Made by a program: the position numbers and the translations under genes
In this document: piece after piece, positions 1 through 12,174 of the stretch
Layout: every line of letters starts with the position of its first letter
How positions within the stretch are numbered: position 1 is the first letter of the stretch
Notes under the pieces: model-generated
Database searches by the model: none
Told to the model about the DNA's origin: nothing
Seen by the model: only the letters and a program-made list of their open reading frames with translations
DNA from: Elephas maximus indicus
Taxonomy: Eukaryota; Chordata; Mammalia; Proboscidea; Elephantidae
Direction of reading: 5' to 3'
Assembly: GCF_024166365.1 (NCBI RefSeq)
Contig: NC_064836.1
Coordinates: 5,146,001 to 5,210,000 of the forward strand
DNA length: 64,000 nt

Positions 1-646
1 GATGCATCTCTATGGGAAAATGTCTGAGTTCCTGCATGTAACAAAATTTTTTCAAGAATGCAACCTTCTTTTTAACTTGCATATTGAGAGAGATTTGCAG
101 TCCCACCCATGAAAGACTAACTGCCATAAGAACTGCCCTTCCACTGTGAACAACATGAATTTGGACAGACTCTAGGAAACAATTGTTTCATATAAGACAA
201 CAGGCTGTAAAGGACTGTGAGCCATTTGAAAAGAGAAATATGTACAGTAAGCCCTACAATTACACATGCTGATTTCTTGGAGGCAGTTCTCAGTATGCAG
301 CAATGGGAAGGGTGCTCCAACGGAGCCTGGCGTTCTTACTCAGCTGAAGACAGAGTCTGAATTTGAAAAACAACATGTCAGATGGAATTTGTGGAGAAGA
401 GAGCTAGAAAGAGGGAGAGCAAGAATAAGGAGAGAGAGAGATCCAGAAATCTGCACAGGTCCCATTGAGTCTTTTACTGAGATATACACATGTATATGTG
501 AGGACACCATGCAAATCCAGGGGAAGAAATACAAAGAAAAGAGCTAACAGGACAATTTTCATATCTCACACAGGCCTGGGAATAGTTTGTGTCCTCATCA
601 GTCAGCAGACAGGGACACAAAGAAGAGCAGAAGAGCCCTCAGATAA
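1..646. other. Intergenic sequence, probably part of an old L1
   Basis: No gene is visible. Overlapping short ORFs on both strands here (117-650) have no recognisable product. The A-rich, GAGAG-containing plus strand between 360 and 540 resembles the 5' part of the old L1 that is clear from 840 on, but I cannot define its start. Confidence 0.4.
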
Positions 647-660
647 TTAGACTCAGTAAA

Positions 661-826
661 ACTAAACCAAAACCAACCCATTGCTGTAGAGTCAATTCCA
701 ACTCACAGAGACCCTACAGGACAGAGTAGAAAACCCAGAGAGTTTCCAAGGAACGCCTGGTGGATTCAAACTGCCAACCTTTTCGTTAGCAACCGTAGCA
801 CCTAACCACTACGCCACTAGGGTTTC
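661..826 (-). mobile_element. AfroSINE copy (minus) with imperfect TSD
   Basis: The reverse complement shows the AfroSINE order: CCTAGTGGCGTAGTGGTTAG head, cTTGGAAACTCT middle, ATAGGGTC-like region and GAGTTGGAATTGACTC tail, with a GGTTTTGGTTT 3' end. It is flanked by TTAGACTCAGTAAA (647-660) and TTAGAATCAGTAGA (827-840), a 14-bp target duplication with two differences. It sits inside old L1 sequence. Confidence 0.85.
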
Positions 827-839
827 TTAGAATCAGTAG

Positions 840-1233
840 AGGGCCTAAACTAGCTGCTGAATGAGGCTACTCAGGACCCACAATAATACAGCTTAAACAC
901 AACATTTTAAAGGATTGAAATGATTTTCAAAGAGTTTAACTGCATGCCAGAATAAAACTCTAAGACGATTTAAAGAAATACAATGAAAGTTATTGTCTAA
1001 TATTTGTCATCCAGTCAAAAATTACCAGGCACGCATAAGACAGAAAAATACGCCCCCAAATTAAATTGCTTTAAAAAATCAATAGAAACAGACCCAGAAA
1101 TATAGTTTGCGAACAAGGACCATAAATTATGTCATGTTTAAAGATTATTATAAGACATAACGAGAAAAGGAATTGACAATTATTTATATAGAACTTCTAG
1201 GGAAAAAGAGCACAATATCTGAAATTAAAAATA
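840..1233 (+). mobile_element. Old L1 fragment, ORF1-region sequence
   Basis: Phrases such as AATAGAAACAGACCCAGAAA (1081 on) and GAACTTCTAGGG...GCACAATATCTGAAATTAAAAA (1190-1235) fit the region around ORF1 of old mammalian L1s (L1M class). Frames are broken. It is probably continuous with 1845-2850 before the insertion of the younger L1 between them. Confidence 0.6.
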
Positions 1234-1234
1234 T

Positions 1235-1838
1235 ACCGAAACCCAGCAATTCCACACTTAGGTATACACCTCAAAAGACCTGAAAGCAGTGACATGAACA
1301 GACACATGTATACCAAATGGTCATTGCAGCACTATTCACAATAGCCAAAAAGTGAAAACAACCAAAATGCCCAACAACTGATGAATGGATATACAAAATA
1401 TGGTAATACATACACTGTCATAAAGTCATAAAGAGGAATCAAATCCTGATGCGTGCCACAATATGGAAGAACTTAGAATACAGTATGCTGAGTGAAGTAA
1501 GTCAGTCACCAAAGGATAAATACTGTATGATCTCATTTATATGAAATAAGCAAATATATAGAAACCAAAGATTATTAGTGGTTACCAGGGTTGGGAAGAG
1601 GTAAAGAGGGATTTTTTGGCTTAGGATGCATTGAATGTATGTTCCTCGTGGTGGGATAATTTGGAAAAAGATAGTAAGAATGGTTGCACAACTTGATTAA
1701 TATAATCAATGTCACTGAATTGTACATGCAGGAATTGTTGAATTGCTGTGCATTGTTGTGTATATTTTCATCACAATTTAAATATACATATACATACACA
1801 CACACATATATACATACTGAATGGAATTCATCAATGAT
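1235..1838 (+). mobile_element. L1 3' end (ORF2 C-terminus and 3' UTR)
   Basis: The sequence CCCAGCAATTCCACACTTAG, the ATAGCCAAAAAGTG region, and TGAATGGATATACAAAATATGG are ORF2 C-terminal L1 sequence. They are followed by a TGGTTACCAGGGTTGGG-type 3' UTR ending near a TA/CA-rich simple repeat (1780-1818). No open frame remains. It interrupts an older L1. Confidence 0.7.
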
Positions 1839-1844
1839 CAAAAG

Positions 1845-2850
1845 AAAGTCATAAAAGTGTCAGAGAAAAAAGACACTACCTACAAAGGAACAAGTTACAA
1901 ATTACAGCAAACTTCTTGTCAGAATCTACGCAGGCCGGAAGAATAGGGAAGACATCATTAAAGTGTTTAAAGAAACTGTCAACCTGCAAAAAGTCTCTCA
2001 GAAAGAAATGCAAAAAAGAGAAAAGACTGTTTCGGAACTACATAATCTGAGATAATCCACTGGTAGCCAGCCTGCACGACAAGGAAGTTCTTCAGGTAGA
2101 AGGAAAATGAGACCCAGAAATTTGGAGCTACACAAAGGAGCGCAGAGTTCCAGAAACAGTAACTAAGTGGGTAAATATAAAGGTACTTTTCTCACCTGTT
2201 AAGTTCTCCAAAGGTAACTGCTTAAAGCACAATTAACAATGTATTTTTAAGTTTACAAGATATGTAGATGTAAAATGTATGACGATATCACAAAGAAGGA
2301 GGTGGGGAAATGGGTGTATATTGCTGATAGATTCTTATACTACATATGAAGCAGTAGTATATTTTTGAAGATACAGCGTGATCAGTTAATGATACATATT
2401 TAAGCCCTAGAACAAGTGAATAAAATTTTCAAAAGAGATATGACTTGTAAACCATCGGTGAAGACAAAATATAATTATAAAATTTACTCAATTCAAAAGC
2501 AGGCAGAAAGATAGGAAAAAATAAAGAATAGAAAGGATAAATAGAAGACAAATAAAAATATGGTCAATTTAAACCCACTAACAAATACATTCAATATGAC
2601 AGATACAAACACTCAATCTGAAAAGCAAAGACTATCAAATTGGATGATAAAGGAAGACTCCACTATAAGCAGCCTACCAAAAAAGAAACAAAACAAAAAA
2701 ACCCTCTTTATATGAAGACAAAAAAGCTAGTAGAACATAAAAGGACAGAAAACGATATGTCACACAAACATTAATCAGAAGGATGGAGTGTTGGTTACAA
2801 TTGTATTACAAAATACATATTTTTTTAGACCAAGGAACATGACCCTGGAT
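1845..2850 (+). mobile_element. Old L1 internal segment (L1M class)
   Basis: Recognisable L1M phrases in order: AAAGAAACTGTCAACC (1968), CTTCAGGTAGAAGGAAAATGAG (2091), GATCTACACAAAGGAG-like, TTCTTATACTACATATGAAG (2332), TTTAAACCCACTAA (2569), and a CTATAAGCAGCCTACC segment (2663). Coding capacity is lost. It continues the fragment at 840-1233. Confidence 0.65.
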
Positions 2851-2853
2851 TGA

Positions 2854-3064
2854 TGAAAAGTCCCTAGGTGGCACATAAGGTTTGCATTCAATCACTTACC
2901 TAAAGGTTGGCGGTTCAAACCCGCCCAGCAGCACCACAGAAGAAAGACCCAGTGATCTGCTTCTGTACAGCCAAGAAAACCCTAAGGAGCAGTTCTACTC
3001 TGCAACACAGGGGGTCGTCACGAGGCAGAGGCAGCTCAACAGTAACAGGTTAGGTTTTTGGGTT
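2854..3064 (+). mobile_element. AfroSINE-related copy (plus)
   Basis: The head AAGTCCCTAGGTGGCACATAA, a B-box-like GGCGGTTCAAACCC, the middle CCTAAGGAGCAGTTCTACTCTG and a GGTTAGGTTTTTGGGTTT tail identify a diverged AfroSINE of the 'AGTCCCTGGGTGG' type. It follows directly on the old L1. Confidence 0.75.
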
Positions 3065-3149
3065 TATTATTAATGAGAAATAATTGGTTAAATTTCTCTA
3101 GCACAGATTTTTAAAAGACATTAATTTCAATTCAGGACCACAGGACCAG

Positions 3150-3218
3150 GCAATGTTTTATTCTGTGGTATATAGGGTCGCTGTGAGTGGGAACCGACTA
3201 GATGGCACCTAACCACAT
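3150..3218 (+). mobile_element. RTE/AfroSINE tail fragment (plus)
   Basis: ATTCTGTGGTATATAGGGTC then GCTGTGAGTGGGAACCGACTAGATGGCACCTAAC is the shared 3' tail of the RTE and AfroSINE families. The 5' part is absent or unrecognisable. Confidence 0.6.
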
Positions 3219-3283
3219 CAACTGTCATTTTCTTAGAAATTCAAATTGTTTTCTAAGTTTGTCAAGAAGCACGTCTCTTTTGC

Positions 3284-3330
3284 AAAAAAAAAAAAAAAAA
3301 AAAAGTTTTTTTTTTTTTTTTTTTTTTTTT
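3284..3330. repeat. A21-G-T25 inverted homopolymer
   Basis: Twenty-one A residues (3284-3304), one G, then 25 T residues (3306-3330). It can form a nearly loop-free hairpin and is prone to length change and assembly error. Confidence 0.9.
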
Positions 3331-4417
3331 GCAGGGAGCCTATAATTACAGAGAATTTCTTTCCTAACATGTTTCCTAAATTGGGATTTTTGCCTAATGT
3401 GTTGTATCTAATTTAGACATTTATTAGATTGCTGAAAGTTTAGATCTTACCTAAGAAGATACTTTTTAAGTATTAGATTTTGAGGGAAACTGAATAAAGT
3501 ATTAAATGAACACCGATTACAAATCAGTGTATTTTGAGATTCCAAAGTGAGCCACCAAATTAGAAACCAGCTGTTAGAAAAATAATCTGTAAATTTTAAA
3601 AACATCGTTTTAAGTTAAAGCAATGTTCAAATTGTGTTACTACAAAGCACCAACAATATGAAAGTGTCTCTGTATGTAAAGCAGGTTTTGATTCTAAAAT
3701 GACAAAACTGAAGAAGAGCTTCTCTTGATGCTCGTTCTAGAACATGAGAAAAACAAAATAGTCGTCCGTAGCCTCTGTATTCTGAAAGTGATGTGTAGAT
3801 TCCTCCAGTAGTTTTAGTTGTCAATAATAGTGGCTCCACATTTTTAAAAAAATTCACAAGTTATGTCTTTCCTTTTCCTCATGTCGATGCCACCAAATGT
3901 ATATATCGTGCACGATCGGGGGCTGTTCCCTCACCCACCGTCTCCAACACAGGCAAATAAAATTTAGGGAAAGAAGAGGACGGGAGAGATGTCGAAAAGA
4001 ACGTGTATATATACAAGAAAGACTGAGATTGAATTAACTGAGCTGGGGACCGTGAATAAGCAAACCAAGCCACAAAAAAAAAAAAAAAAAAAAAAAGAAG
4101 GGGAAGGTGTGGAGAAGCCAAAGATCAATCTGCCTTGCATGGTGCATTTTGTCAAAAAAGGCTGCTTCTCCAGTACGTAAACGGGAAAGTCAAGATAGAA
4201 AAGAAAGCTGTGTAGGGAACGCGTATTAGGCAGGCCATTTATTGTCTGTCCCACATTTCTGCGTAACAGCATGCAGGCTGAAGCCAGCCTACCAAACAAA
4301 ACCAGTTGCCCCCAGTTGCCATGGAGTCAAATCAATGAGCAAGAGTGATGCGGCAGCAGGTAGTAGATCTCGGTATAGCCCTTAGGAACTAAAATCTGGT
4401 AATAGCACTATGGGTTC
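3331..4417. other. Intergenic sequence, no gene seen
   Basis: AT-rich, with a poly(A) of about 23 bases at 4074-4096. The overlapping minus-strand ORFs at 3879-4299 are low-complexity (poly-Phe from the A-run) and not credible genes. A possible short SINE-tail fragment lies near 4300-4340. Confidence 0.5.
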
Positions 4418-4562
4418 AACCAAACCAAATCTATTGCTGTTGAGTCAGTTCCGAGTCATAGAGACCCTATAGGGCAGAGAAGAATTGCCCCACAGGGCTT
4501 TCTCCAAGGCCATAATCTTTCCAGAAGTAGACTGCCACTTATTTCTCCTAGAAGCCAGACTG
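4418..4562 (-). mobile_element. AfroSINE fragment (minus)
   Basis: The reverse complement ends in ACAGCAATAGATTTGGTTTGG after GACTCAACAGC, with GCCCTATAGGGTCTCTATGAC before it. The tRNA-related head is missing or replaced by MIR-like sequence. Confidence 0.75.
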
Positions 4563-4690
4563 TCAGGTTCAAATCCCAGCTTGGTCATTTGCTGCTATGG
4601 AGTTTTGAACATAGTTTTTTTTTTTTGCACCTCGGTTTCTTCATCTCTGCAAAGGACTAATTATAGCCCCCACTCCAGAAACTCAGCAAC
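4560..4690 (+). repeat. MIR-like old SINE (plus)
   Basis: GTCAGGTTCAAATCCCAGCT, then CACCTCGGTTTCTTCATCTC, then AAAGGACTAATTATAGC follow the core order of mammalian MIR. A T-run interrupts it. Confidence 0.55.
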
Positions 4691-5914
4691 ACTGGCAGTG
4701 CACAGCCTAGGCATCATTTTTAAGCTTTGGAAGTGATTCTAGCAAAAAGCTAGGTTTGCAAGCCACTGGATTAGATAAAAATCTAAGATTTTTTTCATAG
4801 TTATAAATTTTATGATTTTTCTGCTCCAAACAACCTTGACTTCAAACTAAATTTGGATAAGTAAGAATATTCTCCATCACTCAAATTACATGGCAGCTGC
4901 TGTGAACACAGGAGTTTCTCAATAAATATTAAATAATTAGTTCTAAGAACATAGGCACTTCTATTTTACATAATGAGAAATAAAGCTTTAGGGAAGTAGC
5001 AGGTCCAAACCAGTGGCAGAATGCGAGGAAGGTTTTCATCCACCTGGAACCTTCTACAGGGCACTATCTTATTTTCCATATATGTACAAACTTTTATAGG
5101 CAGGTAATTCACTTCTGTCAGTTCTAGGCAAAAAATCTCAGACTCTTCACACAGTAACACTCTACAAAGGATTTTCCTTTCATTTCTACAAAAAAACAAT
5201 GCAATTAGGTTGGTTGGTTTGTTTCTGCGTCTATAAAATTTAAAATTAAGACATGACCATGTCTCTGATGCATAGACACTGGGCAGTACTAACGCCTGTG
5301 AAGACGGCAGGCTAAGCGTTAACCATCAAAATCAATAAAAGTTAGCTGAACCCTAGGTTTGCAGGGATAACATATCTTTTCTTATTGTCAGCTCTTTGCT
5401 TCTATGGAAACAAGATAGCTTCAGCATATCATTGTCAGAAATTTTGTACCCAAAGGGAAATGTGTTTATTTCATCAGGAATTTCCCCTGTGGTCTAGGTG
5501 GAGCCATCGCAGCTCTTGGATCAGAAGCTCTCCCCTTTCAAGCCCCTGGAGCACTGCTCACGTACACTTTACCTATTGTGTTTCATCTCTGTCCTCGAAC
5601 CTTCCTTAAATGAGGGTCAATAAGCACAGTTCCTTAGCTTGGATAGTCCTACGCTGAAAAAAAATCAGCGACACTCTTACTATTTAATTATTTTCCCATG
5701 ATTTTTAGAGCCTAATAAAACTAGCTGACTGAGCATGAAAGAATAGATACCTCTCAGGCAGGCCTGCCAGAAAGACTTAAGCTTAAATTTATACTGTAGC
5801 AGTTACAAAGCTTGGCATCATATCAGAAGTGAGGTGCGAATGTCTTTACAGCAGTTCACCTAGAACGTTGAGGGGGATAACTGGACAATTACAAAAGAAG
5901 AGTCACCGCCACGC
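4691..5914. other. Intergenic sequence downstream of DENND1B
   Basis: No gene is visible. 4960-5060 resembles a minus-strand MIR (ATTTTACATAATGAGAAA...AGTGGCAGAATG). The rest is not recognised. Short ORFs at 4966-5199 and 5385-5609 have no family features. Confidence 0.45.
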
Positions 5915-5935
5915 AAAGTATTGATTGTGATCCAT

Positions 5936-5941
5936 TTTATT
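5936..5941 (-). promoter_or_regulatory. Candidate distal poly(A) signal AATAAA of DENND1B
   Basis: The plus strand reads TTTATT, giving AATAAA on the gene strand. Downstream on the minus strand (5880-5915) is a G/U-rich stretch (GGTGACTCTTCTTTTGT), as expected for a cleavage-stimulating element. Many other AATAAA-like hexamers occur in this AT-rich region, so the choice is tentative. Confidence 0.4.
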
Positions 5942-8407
5942 TTATAACTGTATTGTTGGGGCACTTTATGGTAATGTGGAGTTCATCCAGTATTTATTTG
6001 CATATATATATTTAATTCCTAAAGCAATACTTTTACACACAGTGTCCTCCCAATAGTAGTCAACGTTGGAGATGATTTACACCGTAGCCTCAATGATCCA
6101 AGAACAATGAATCAAGTCTCAATGCTCTGTAGGTTTTCACAGGTATCCCTTTCCACGTCTAGCAAAAACCAGTGACAGAGTTTTTAGTCCTTTCAATAGT
6201 TCTTCATCTAAAGCAAAAGAAATAAGCTTTGGAAAAGTTCAATTCTGAACCTCTCATGTGTCTTTTATGTAAAAAAACTTTATGCATTTTAAGGTGTAGA
6301 ATTCATGCAGTTCATACTTGCTTGCTTTTTTTAGGCATGCTGAAAGTACTAAATCATAACAGATTTGAGAAATCTAGTTTTTGGTCTATGACCATTAAAT
6401 GGTTCTCACACTAAACCTATGGAGAGTGTATTACCCAAATGATGGTGGCTTGATACATGTGGTGCACTGAACATGCACAGTGTTCTAAACATCACGCAGT
6501 CAACCAGAAGGTGGACATGTCAATGAACATCAACAAGCCCCTAATCTAAGGACTGAAATAACACACAGACAAAATGACTTACAGGTTCATCATATCAAAG
6601 AGGTAATCACTTGTGACTTTGTAACCTTTTAAGATTAAAACATTGTATACTGTAAAGTACTTCATTTAACTAAAGTGTGGTTTTTAAAAACACAGCTTTC
6701 TGGATATGAAACATTTAATTAACATTGCTGTTCAGTACCTTATTTTATCTTTTTGGTATGTTTGCATATTGCATCCAGAGCTACAGAATTTCCACAGTGC
6801 TTTTCTGCCTCATTCAAGTATAATAAAAGTAGAAATCTATAGAAGCTCTAAGGTTAAACTGTACATCATACAAAATTAACTTAATTTACAGACAGCCAAA
6901 AAGTATTGGCAATGTCCTTTATAAATCTTAGCAAAGATCCATCACAAAGGATATAACAATCCACACACACGGTCATCACCATACAAATGCCATTTAGATT
7001 TACATGGTGCAGAACTATCCATTAAATGTCCACATGTAGAATCAGCACTTTGCACTACGCACGTTTCTTTTAAAGTGACAGTACTGTCACTGCTAATCTA
7101 AGGTACAGAATTTTCTTATTGCATATTTATTGTCGCTGAGGCAGTTAGTTATGATACAACAACGTAACATCCATAACTATTTTAAATAAAAACATCTCTC
7201 CTACAAACAATAGAAAGAATTTCCCTAAAATCACACAGAACATTGCTACATAGTTTTACACAAATACTGAAAAACATGACCTTAAGGCATCTGCCAGAAA
7301 ACCAGACTGCATATTTATATTAACTAAATTACCCAAGAAAAAAATATTGCACAAAATCCTATTATTTTCAAAATAAAATATGCTTCTGTCTAAATGCATA
7401 TAAATTTCTACATCTTGACCAAATCAAAATTTTAACGGGTTTGCTCAAAATATCTACGAACATCATCACTGGGTTTGACATGGGAAAGGCGTCAGTACTG
7501 ACATCTATCTTTTATATTAAGAAGTTCTTTGGGAAGATTAGATTTGGGAATTCATTTTACATTCTTAAATTTATATCCTGATTTACAGTTATCTACTCAG
7601 AATCAGTCTTTAATGCTAAATGAAAAGGAATTTGCATTAGAAAATTCATTCCTGAAAACAATCATTCTTTTCCTGAAAACCCAAAATTTCTAGAAGAGAG
7701 TGAAGGTCTACTGGTTATGAGAATATTCAGTTTTCTCCTCTTAATCAGGAGTCCATCTACTTCTTCACCTTACTTAAGAAACAACTAATTCATCAGCATT
7801 CCTGGATCCTATGATTAGAGTATTAGTACAGAATCCTATCAACAGTACTGTCACATAGTTTTAATTTTAAAAGGGATGGGGGCTATTTCTGGAGAATGCT
7901 CTTATCAAGACAAAAACAGTAAAACCTGCATTTCCACCCACATGCATCCACACTCTGTCATTCCTAAGCTGAGTAAAGTGGTCCTGGTATTGGAAAGGAA
8001 CATCATCCCATTATAGACGGTCTGGTGCTAGCTGGTTCAAAGTTGAGCAGAATGGTGATAGAGAATCAGATAAACAATGACTCTCATTTTCTAAAGAGTC
8101 TCTGAGTCTCTCCTTTAAAAGTGGTATCTTAAGTAGCAGCATTATTATACTCAGCATAATAATAGAGAAATTAAATTACTGAAATTAAAAATGACACCAT
8201 AGTTCTGTACTTAGAGCATGCTTTAGATTAAGCAGCTATAAAAAAAGTTTTACTGGTTTTTGGTGTTTAGAATCTCAGGTTAATTATTTCTAAACAAAGT
8301 ATTATTTTATCATTATTATTTTAACAGAGATGTGCAATTCCTCTTAACTGGTTCCTTTAGAGCTGGGGCTATCTCAATTCTTTTACTTCCCCACATTCTC
8401 AGTTACT

Positions 8408-8825
8408 GTATGTCTTCAAATTACCTAGAGCTGCTGTAACAGAAATACCACAATAGGTGGCTTTAACTAACAGAAATCTATTTCCTCACAGTTTAGAAGG
8501 CTAGAAGTCCAAAGTCAGGGTGCTGGCTCTAGGGGAAGGCTTTCTCTCTCTATCAGCTCTGGCGGAAGGTCCTTGTCTCTTCTGAGCTCCTGCTCCTGTG
8601 CAGTCTTCATATGGCTTGGCATCTCTCTTGCCCCATCTCTGCTTGCTTGCTTGTTTAATCTCTTTTATATCCCAAAAGATATTGACTCAAGACACACCTA
8701 CGCTAATGCTGCCTCATTAACACAACAAATACAACTCATTCCCAAATGGAATTATAGCCACAGGCATAGAGGTCAGGAATTACAACACACATTTTAGAAG
8801 GACACAATTCCATCCATAACACCGT
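8408..8825 (+). repeat. Old dispersed mammalian repeat within the presumed 3' UTR
   Basis: The run from CTAGAGCTGCTGTAACAGAA through TTTCCTCACAGTTTAGAAGG to GGACACAATTCCATCCATAAC is a very common mammalian interspersed repeat pattern. I recognise the pattern but do not assign the family. Confidence 0.6.
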
Positions 8826-10539
8826 ACCTTCCATTCTACTGGGACAAAGATTTGATAAATATTTTCTAAATAAATGAGTTATATAATATTTAATCAGAAA
8901 AATAATGCTATATTTTGGTGCATTTCTAAAATATGCTAAAGTAGACAGTCACCAAAATATAAAACCTAACAATACTTAACAGAATGATAGCTCCTAAATT
9001 CACACACTACTCCTCTGTATCCCTGAAATACCATGGGGGCAATATCTGAGGGCAAAAGGATAAAGGCTAGAGTAGAATTCAGAGAGAATTACAATTCGGT
9101 TTTAAAAGCCATATAAAAGACTGTACCACAGCCAAATGTCTTATTCATTTATACAATTCTGATGTACAATAGGTATTGCTTCTTTGAAAAAAAATTTTTT
9201 TTTTCCAACAGAACTGCAGGGGAGATTACAAATATTTGTTTTAGTTGCAATAGAAAATATGAAGACAATAGAAAATGAGATAACACTTTTGTTTATTTCA
9301 GAACTCACCTTAATTTTACTTTATTCTCACTATATGTACCATAATACCTGGAAGGCTAGTTTAAGAGCAGACTTAGAATACTCAAAACACTTAATGGCTT
9401 AAAAAATGCCACTATTTGCTACTACTGATCTTCTGGATCTTTTTTTAAGAATAATGTGTAGACTTTTTGTCTTGGTTTTTAAAGATAACAGCTGATTTTG
9501 TATGTTAAAAAAAAAAAAAAAGGCACAAGTCACTTTAAAATACCTTGAGACAAACATGTTACTTGTTGGTGGCTAATTATGCCCAAAAGAACACAGTAGT
9601 ATAGCCAAACATCTTGGAATGGGACTGAAAGATATGAAAACAAAAACAAAACAACAACAACAAAAAAAAAAACTTAACATTTCTGAGGCCATGGTATTTA
9701 TTCAGCAAAAGGACTAAAATCCAAATATGGCCTACACTGCTCCAGAGATCTCATTCTTCAAACTATCAATTCTGAGGCAAAAAAACTCATTCCAAAGTTC
9801 ATATGAAAAGGCTGCTGTGCATTCTTTTCACAAATTATGAAGAAATATTTGCTAGGGAGTTCAACAGAGTGAACTTTTTTCCTTCTCATGTAAAAGAGCT
9901 TTTCTGATATACGGTCTTTTTATTATATATTTCAATAAAGTAAAATGGAATTTTGTAATGAGCATATAAAGGCAAAATTTGACAAGAACCATGAATTTTG
10001 CTTTTGTGTTAAAAAAATAGGATTAAACACTTTTTTTTTCTTAATATGTATAAAGTCCATCCTTACAAGGAAAACAAGATTTGTCCTCCTTTATAAATCA
10101 TGAATGGATAACTGTCCGAAATAAAAATATCCATTTAAATTTTGAAATGTAATTTAAAAAAACTTTGTAATTTCCTTTAAGTTGACCTGAATATACATTT
10201 TTAAGCAATGTTACTAAGAAACTACTTTCCAGGATTTTTTTAAAGTAAGAATTATATTTTAGAGTACAGTCCTGAGGGGGTTCTCGAATGGTCCGTCAAA
10301 CATCTTTTCTAATAAGACGATTTAAAAAATAATCATCCATGATTGGCGATGTACAGAGTAGATATAACTGAACATATCAGTAACAAATTAACTATCACAT
10401 CACTGTCCCCCCCCCAATTATATCTGTCAGTCTTTAATCTAACCTATTATGAAGCACAATAACTGGTTTGGTTTGGTTTATCATGAAGCAATCAATACAT
10501 GATTCCTTCTCAGAGGAATTTCAAAGCTTAAATGTGGAT

Positions 10540-11275
10540 TTGTGGGAGAAGAGACAAATCTCCTGCACAGAAGAATTCCAAATAGTTTATGTAAATACTG
10601 TGTCATAAAGGGGGGCATGGGGTGGCAGGGAAGCATAACTCCCTACTCAAGTGTGGGCTGTGACAGCCTTCCAAAGAGTGCAGTATAGAAAGGGGATAAA
10701 AAGAGCAACCTCACGGTGGAAAAACCTGACAAACTCTACCTCAGTCAGGTCAGCAAATATCAACATTCATAAATCATATTAGAACATGCCCCTGACATGA
10801 TGAAAATGGCACCTTACCTTCGTGATCTTCCTTCCAAAAATCCGTAAGCCCAGTCTAATCATAAGAAAAACATAAGACAATTCCAGCAGAGGGGCATTCT
10901 ATAATCTACCTGACCTGTACTCCTCAAAACTGTCAAGGTGACCAAAAACAAGAAAAGTCTGTCGAAATTGCTGCAACCAAGAGAAGCCTAAAAAGACACG
11001 ACAGCTCTATGTAATGTGGTATCCTGGATGGGACTCCACAGCAGAAAAGCACATTAGGTAAAACTAAGGAAATCCGAATCAAGTATGGACTTCAGTTAAT
11101 AATAATGTATCAATATCGGTTCATTAATTTTAACAAATGCACCATACTAACGTAGGATGTTGATAATGGGGGAAACTGTTGGAGGGAGGGGTATAACATA
11201 AGAACTCTCTGTACTATCTTTTTAGCTTTTCTGTATACCCAAAATTTCTAAGAAAATAAATTATTTTTAAAAAGT
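10540..11275 (+). mobile_element. L1 3' UTR (old L1M class), antisense to DENND1B
   Basis: Ordered matches to an old L1 3' end: AGTGTGGGCTGTGACAG, CTTCCAAAGAGTGCAGTAT, CCTGTACTCCTCAAAACTGT, AATGTGGTATCCTGGATGGG, AGTTAATAATAATGTATC, and a final AATAAATTATTTTTAAAA. It is sense on the plus strand, so antisense inside the presumed 3' UTR. Confidence 0.75.
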
Positions 11276-12174
11276 GAATTCGAGGTAATGATCTGAAGCT
11301 TTTTGATAGAGAATTACTAGTTAAAAAAAAAAAAAAGGCATGTCTTTTTTTAATCATGACAGTTTATGTTGCACTTGGCATTTGGGGGGTAGACGCCTAG
11401 TCAGCGAAGGCATACAGACAGACTGAGAAATCTGTGAAGTGTCTTATTTGTAAACAGAAGTCATTAGCTTCACATTGTAATTCAGCACTTCATATATTTC
11501 ACTGTAGGAAAGATAAGTGTGTACCTTTATAATTTCTTGGAAAATATGGCTGCAACGTCCTTCTATAAACAAACTAAATATTTCTACAAGAGAGCTTTTA
11601 ACTTTGAAAAGATGAATTTTGACCTTGATTCAAAAGTAGGAAAAGTCATTATTGCTCTGCAGAACACTAATAACTTATCTTGCAAAAACATACATGTAAT
11701 TCCATAAATTATTTAAGTATACTTAATATAGGCTTAAGATTAAGGCAATTAATGGGTCAAAAGTTTCAGGCTAGTTTTGATATCCTGATCGGTTCATGCT
11801 CCACCAGGCTGGTACAGTAGCTACTGGCTATATGCAAGGGTTATATATGCATACTCAATTTAAATAAGATGAATAGCATGAAGCACCAAATACTGGAAAG
11901 TTCTATGTTCAATACATACTTTTAACATACATAAAAACTAGTACCTGATTTAAGAGCGCTGTAGAAGAATTAGCTTTACATTTAAAATTCAATGGATAAC
12001 ATGTATCCATGAGATGAACAAATAGAAATGTATACTCCAAATGAAAAATAAGTCTCAAATAGTAGTAAGAATTGTCATTCCTACAAATACTTCTGTTTAC
12101 TTTACAGATTACATGGAATCCTAAAATATCTCCAAAGAAGCCTGGATGCAAGTGGCTGACCCTTAATTGTCGAT

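Larger units (their letters stand above)
5915..12174 (-). other. DENND1B: Presumed DENND1B 3' UTR (extent uncertain)
   Basis: AT-rich, non-coding sequence follows the TAA stop. Much of 5915-8400 and 8830-10530 shows no repeat I recognise, which fits a long 3' UTR. It contains an old interspersed repeat (8408-8825) and an antisense L1 3' end (10540-11275), so the transcript may end earlier. Many other AATAAA-like hexamers occur on the minus strand (for example near 7122). The distal end was chosen because an AATAAA at 5936-5941 is followed by a GU/U-rich stretch and then by repeat-rich intergenic sequence. Confidence 0.45.

Noticed and set aside
4297-4340. Possible short AfroSINE tail (minus)
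   Set aside because: Only about 20 bases match (CAGTTGCCATGGAGTCAA), too little to call.
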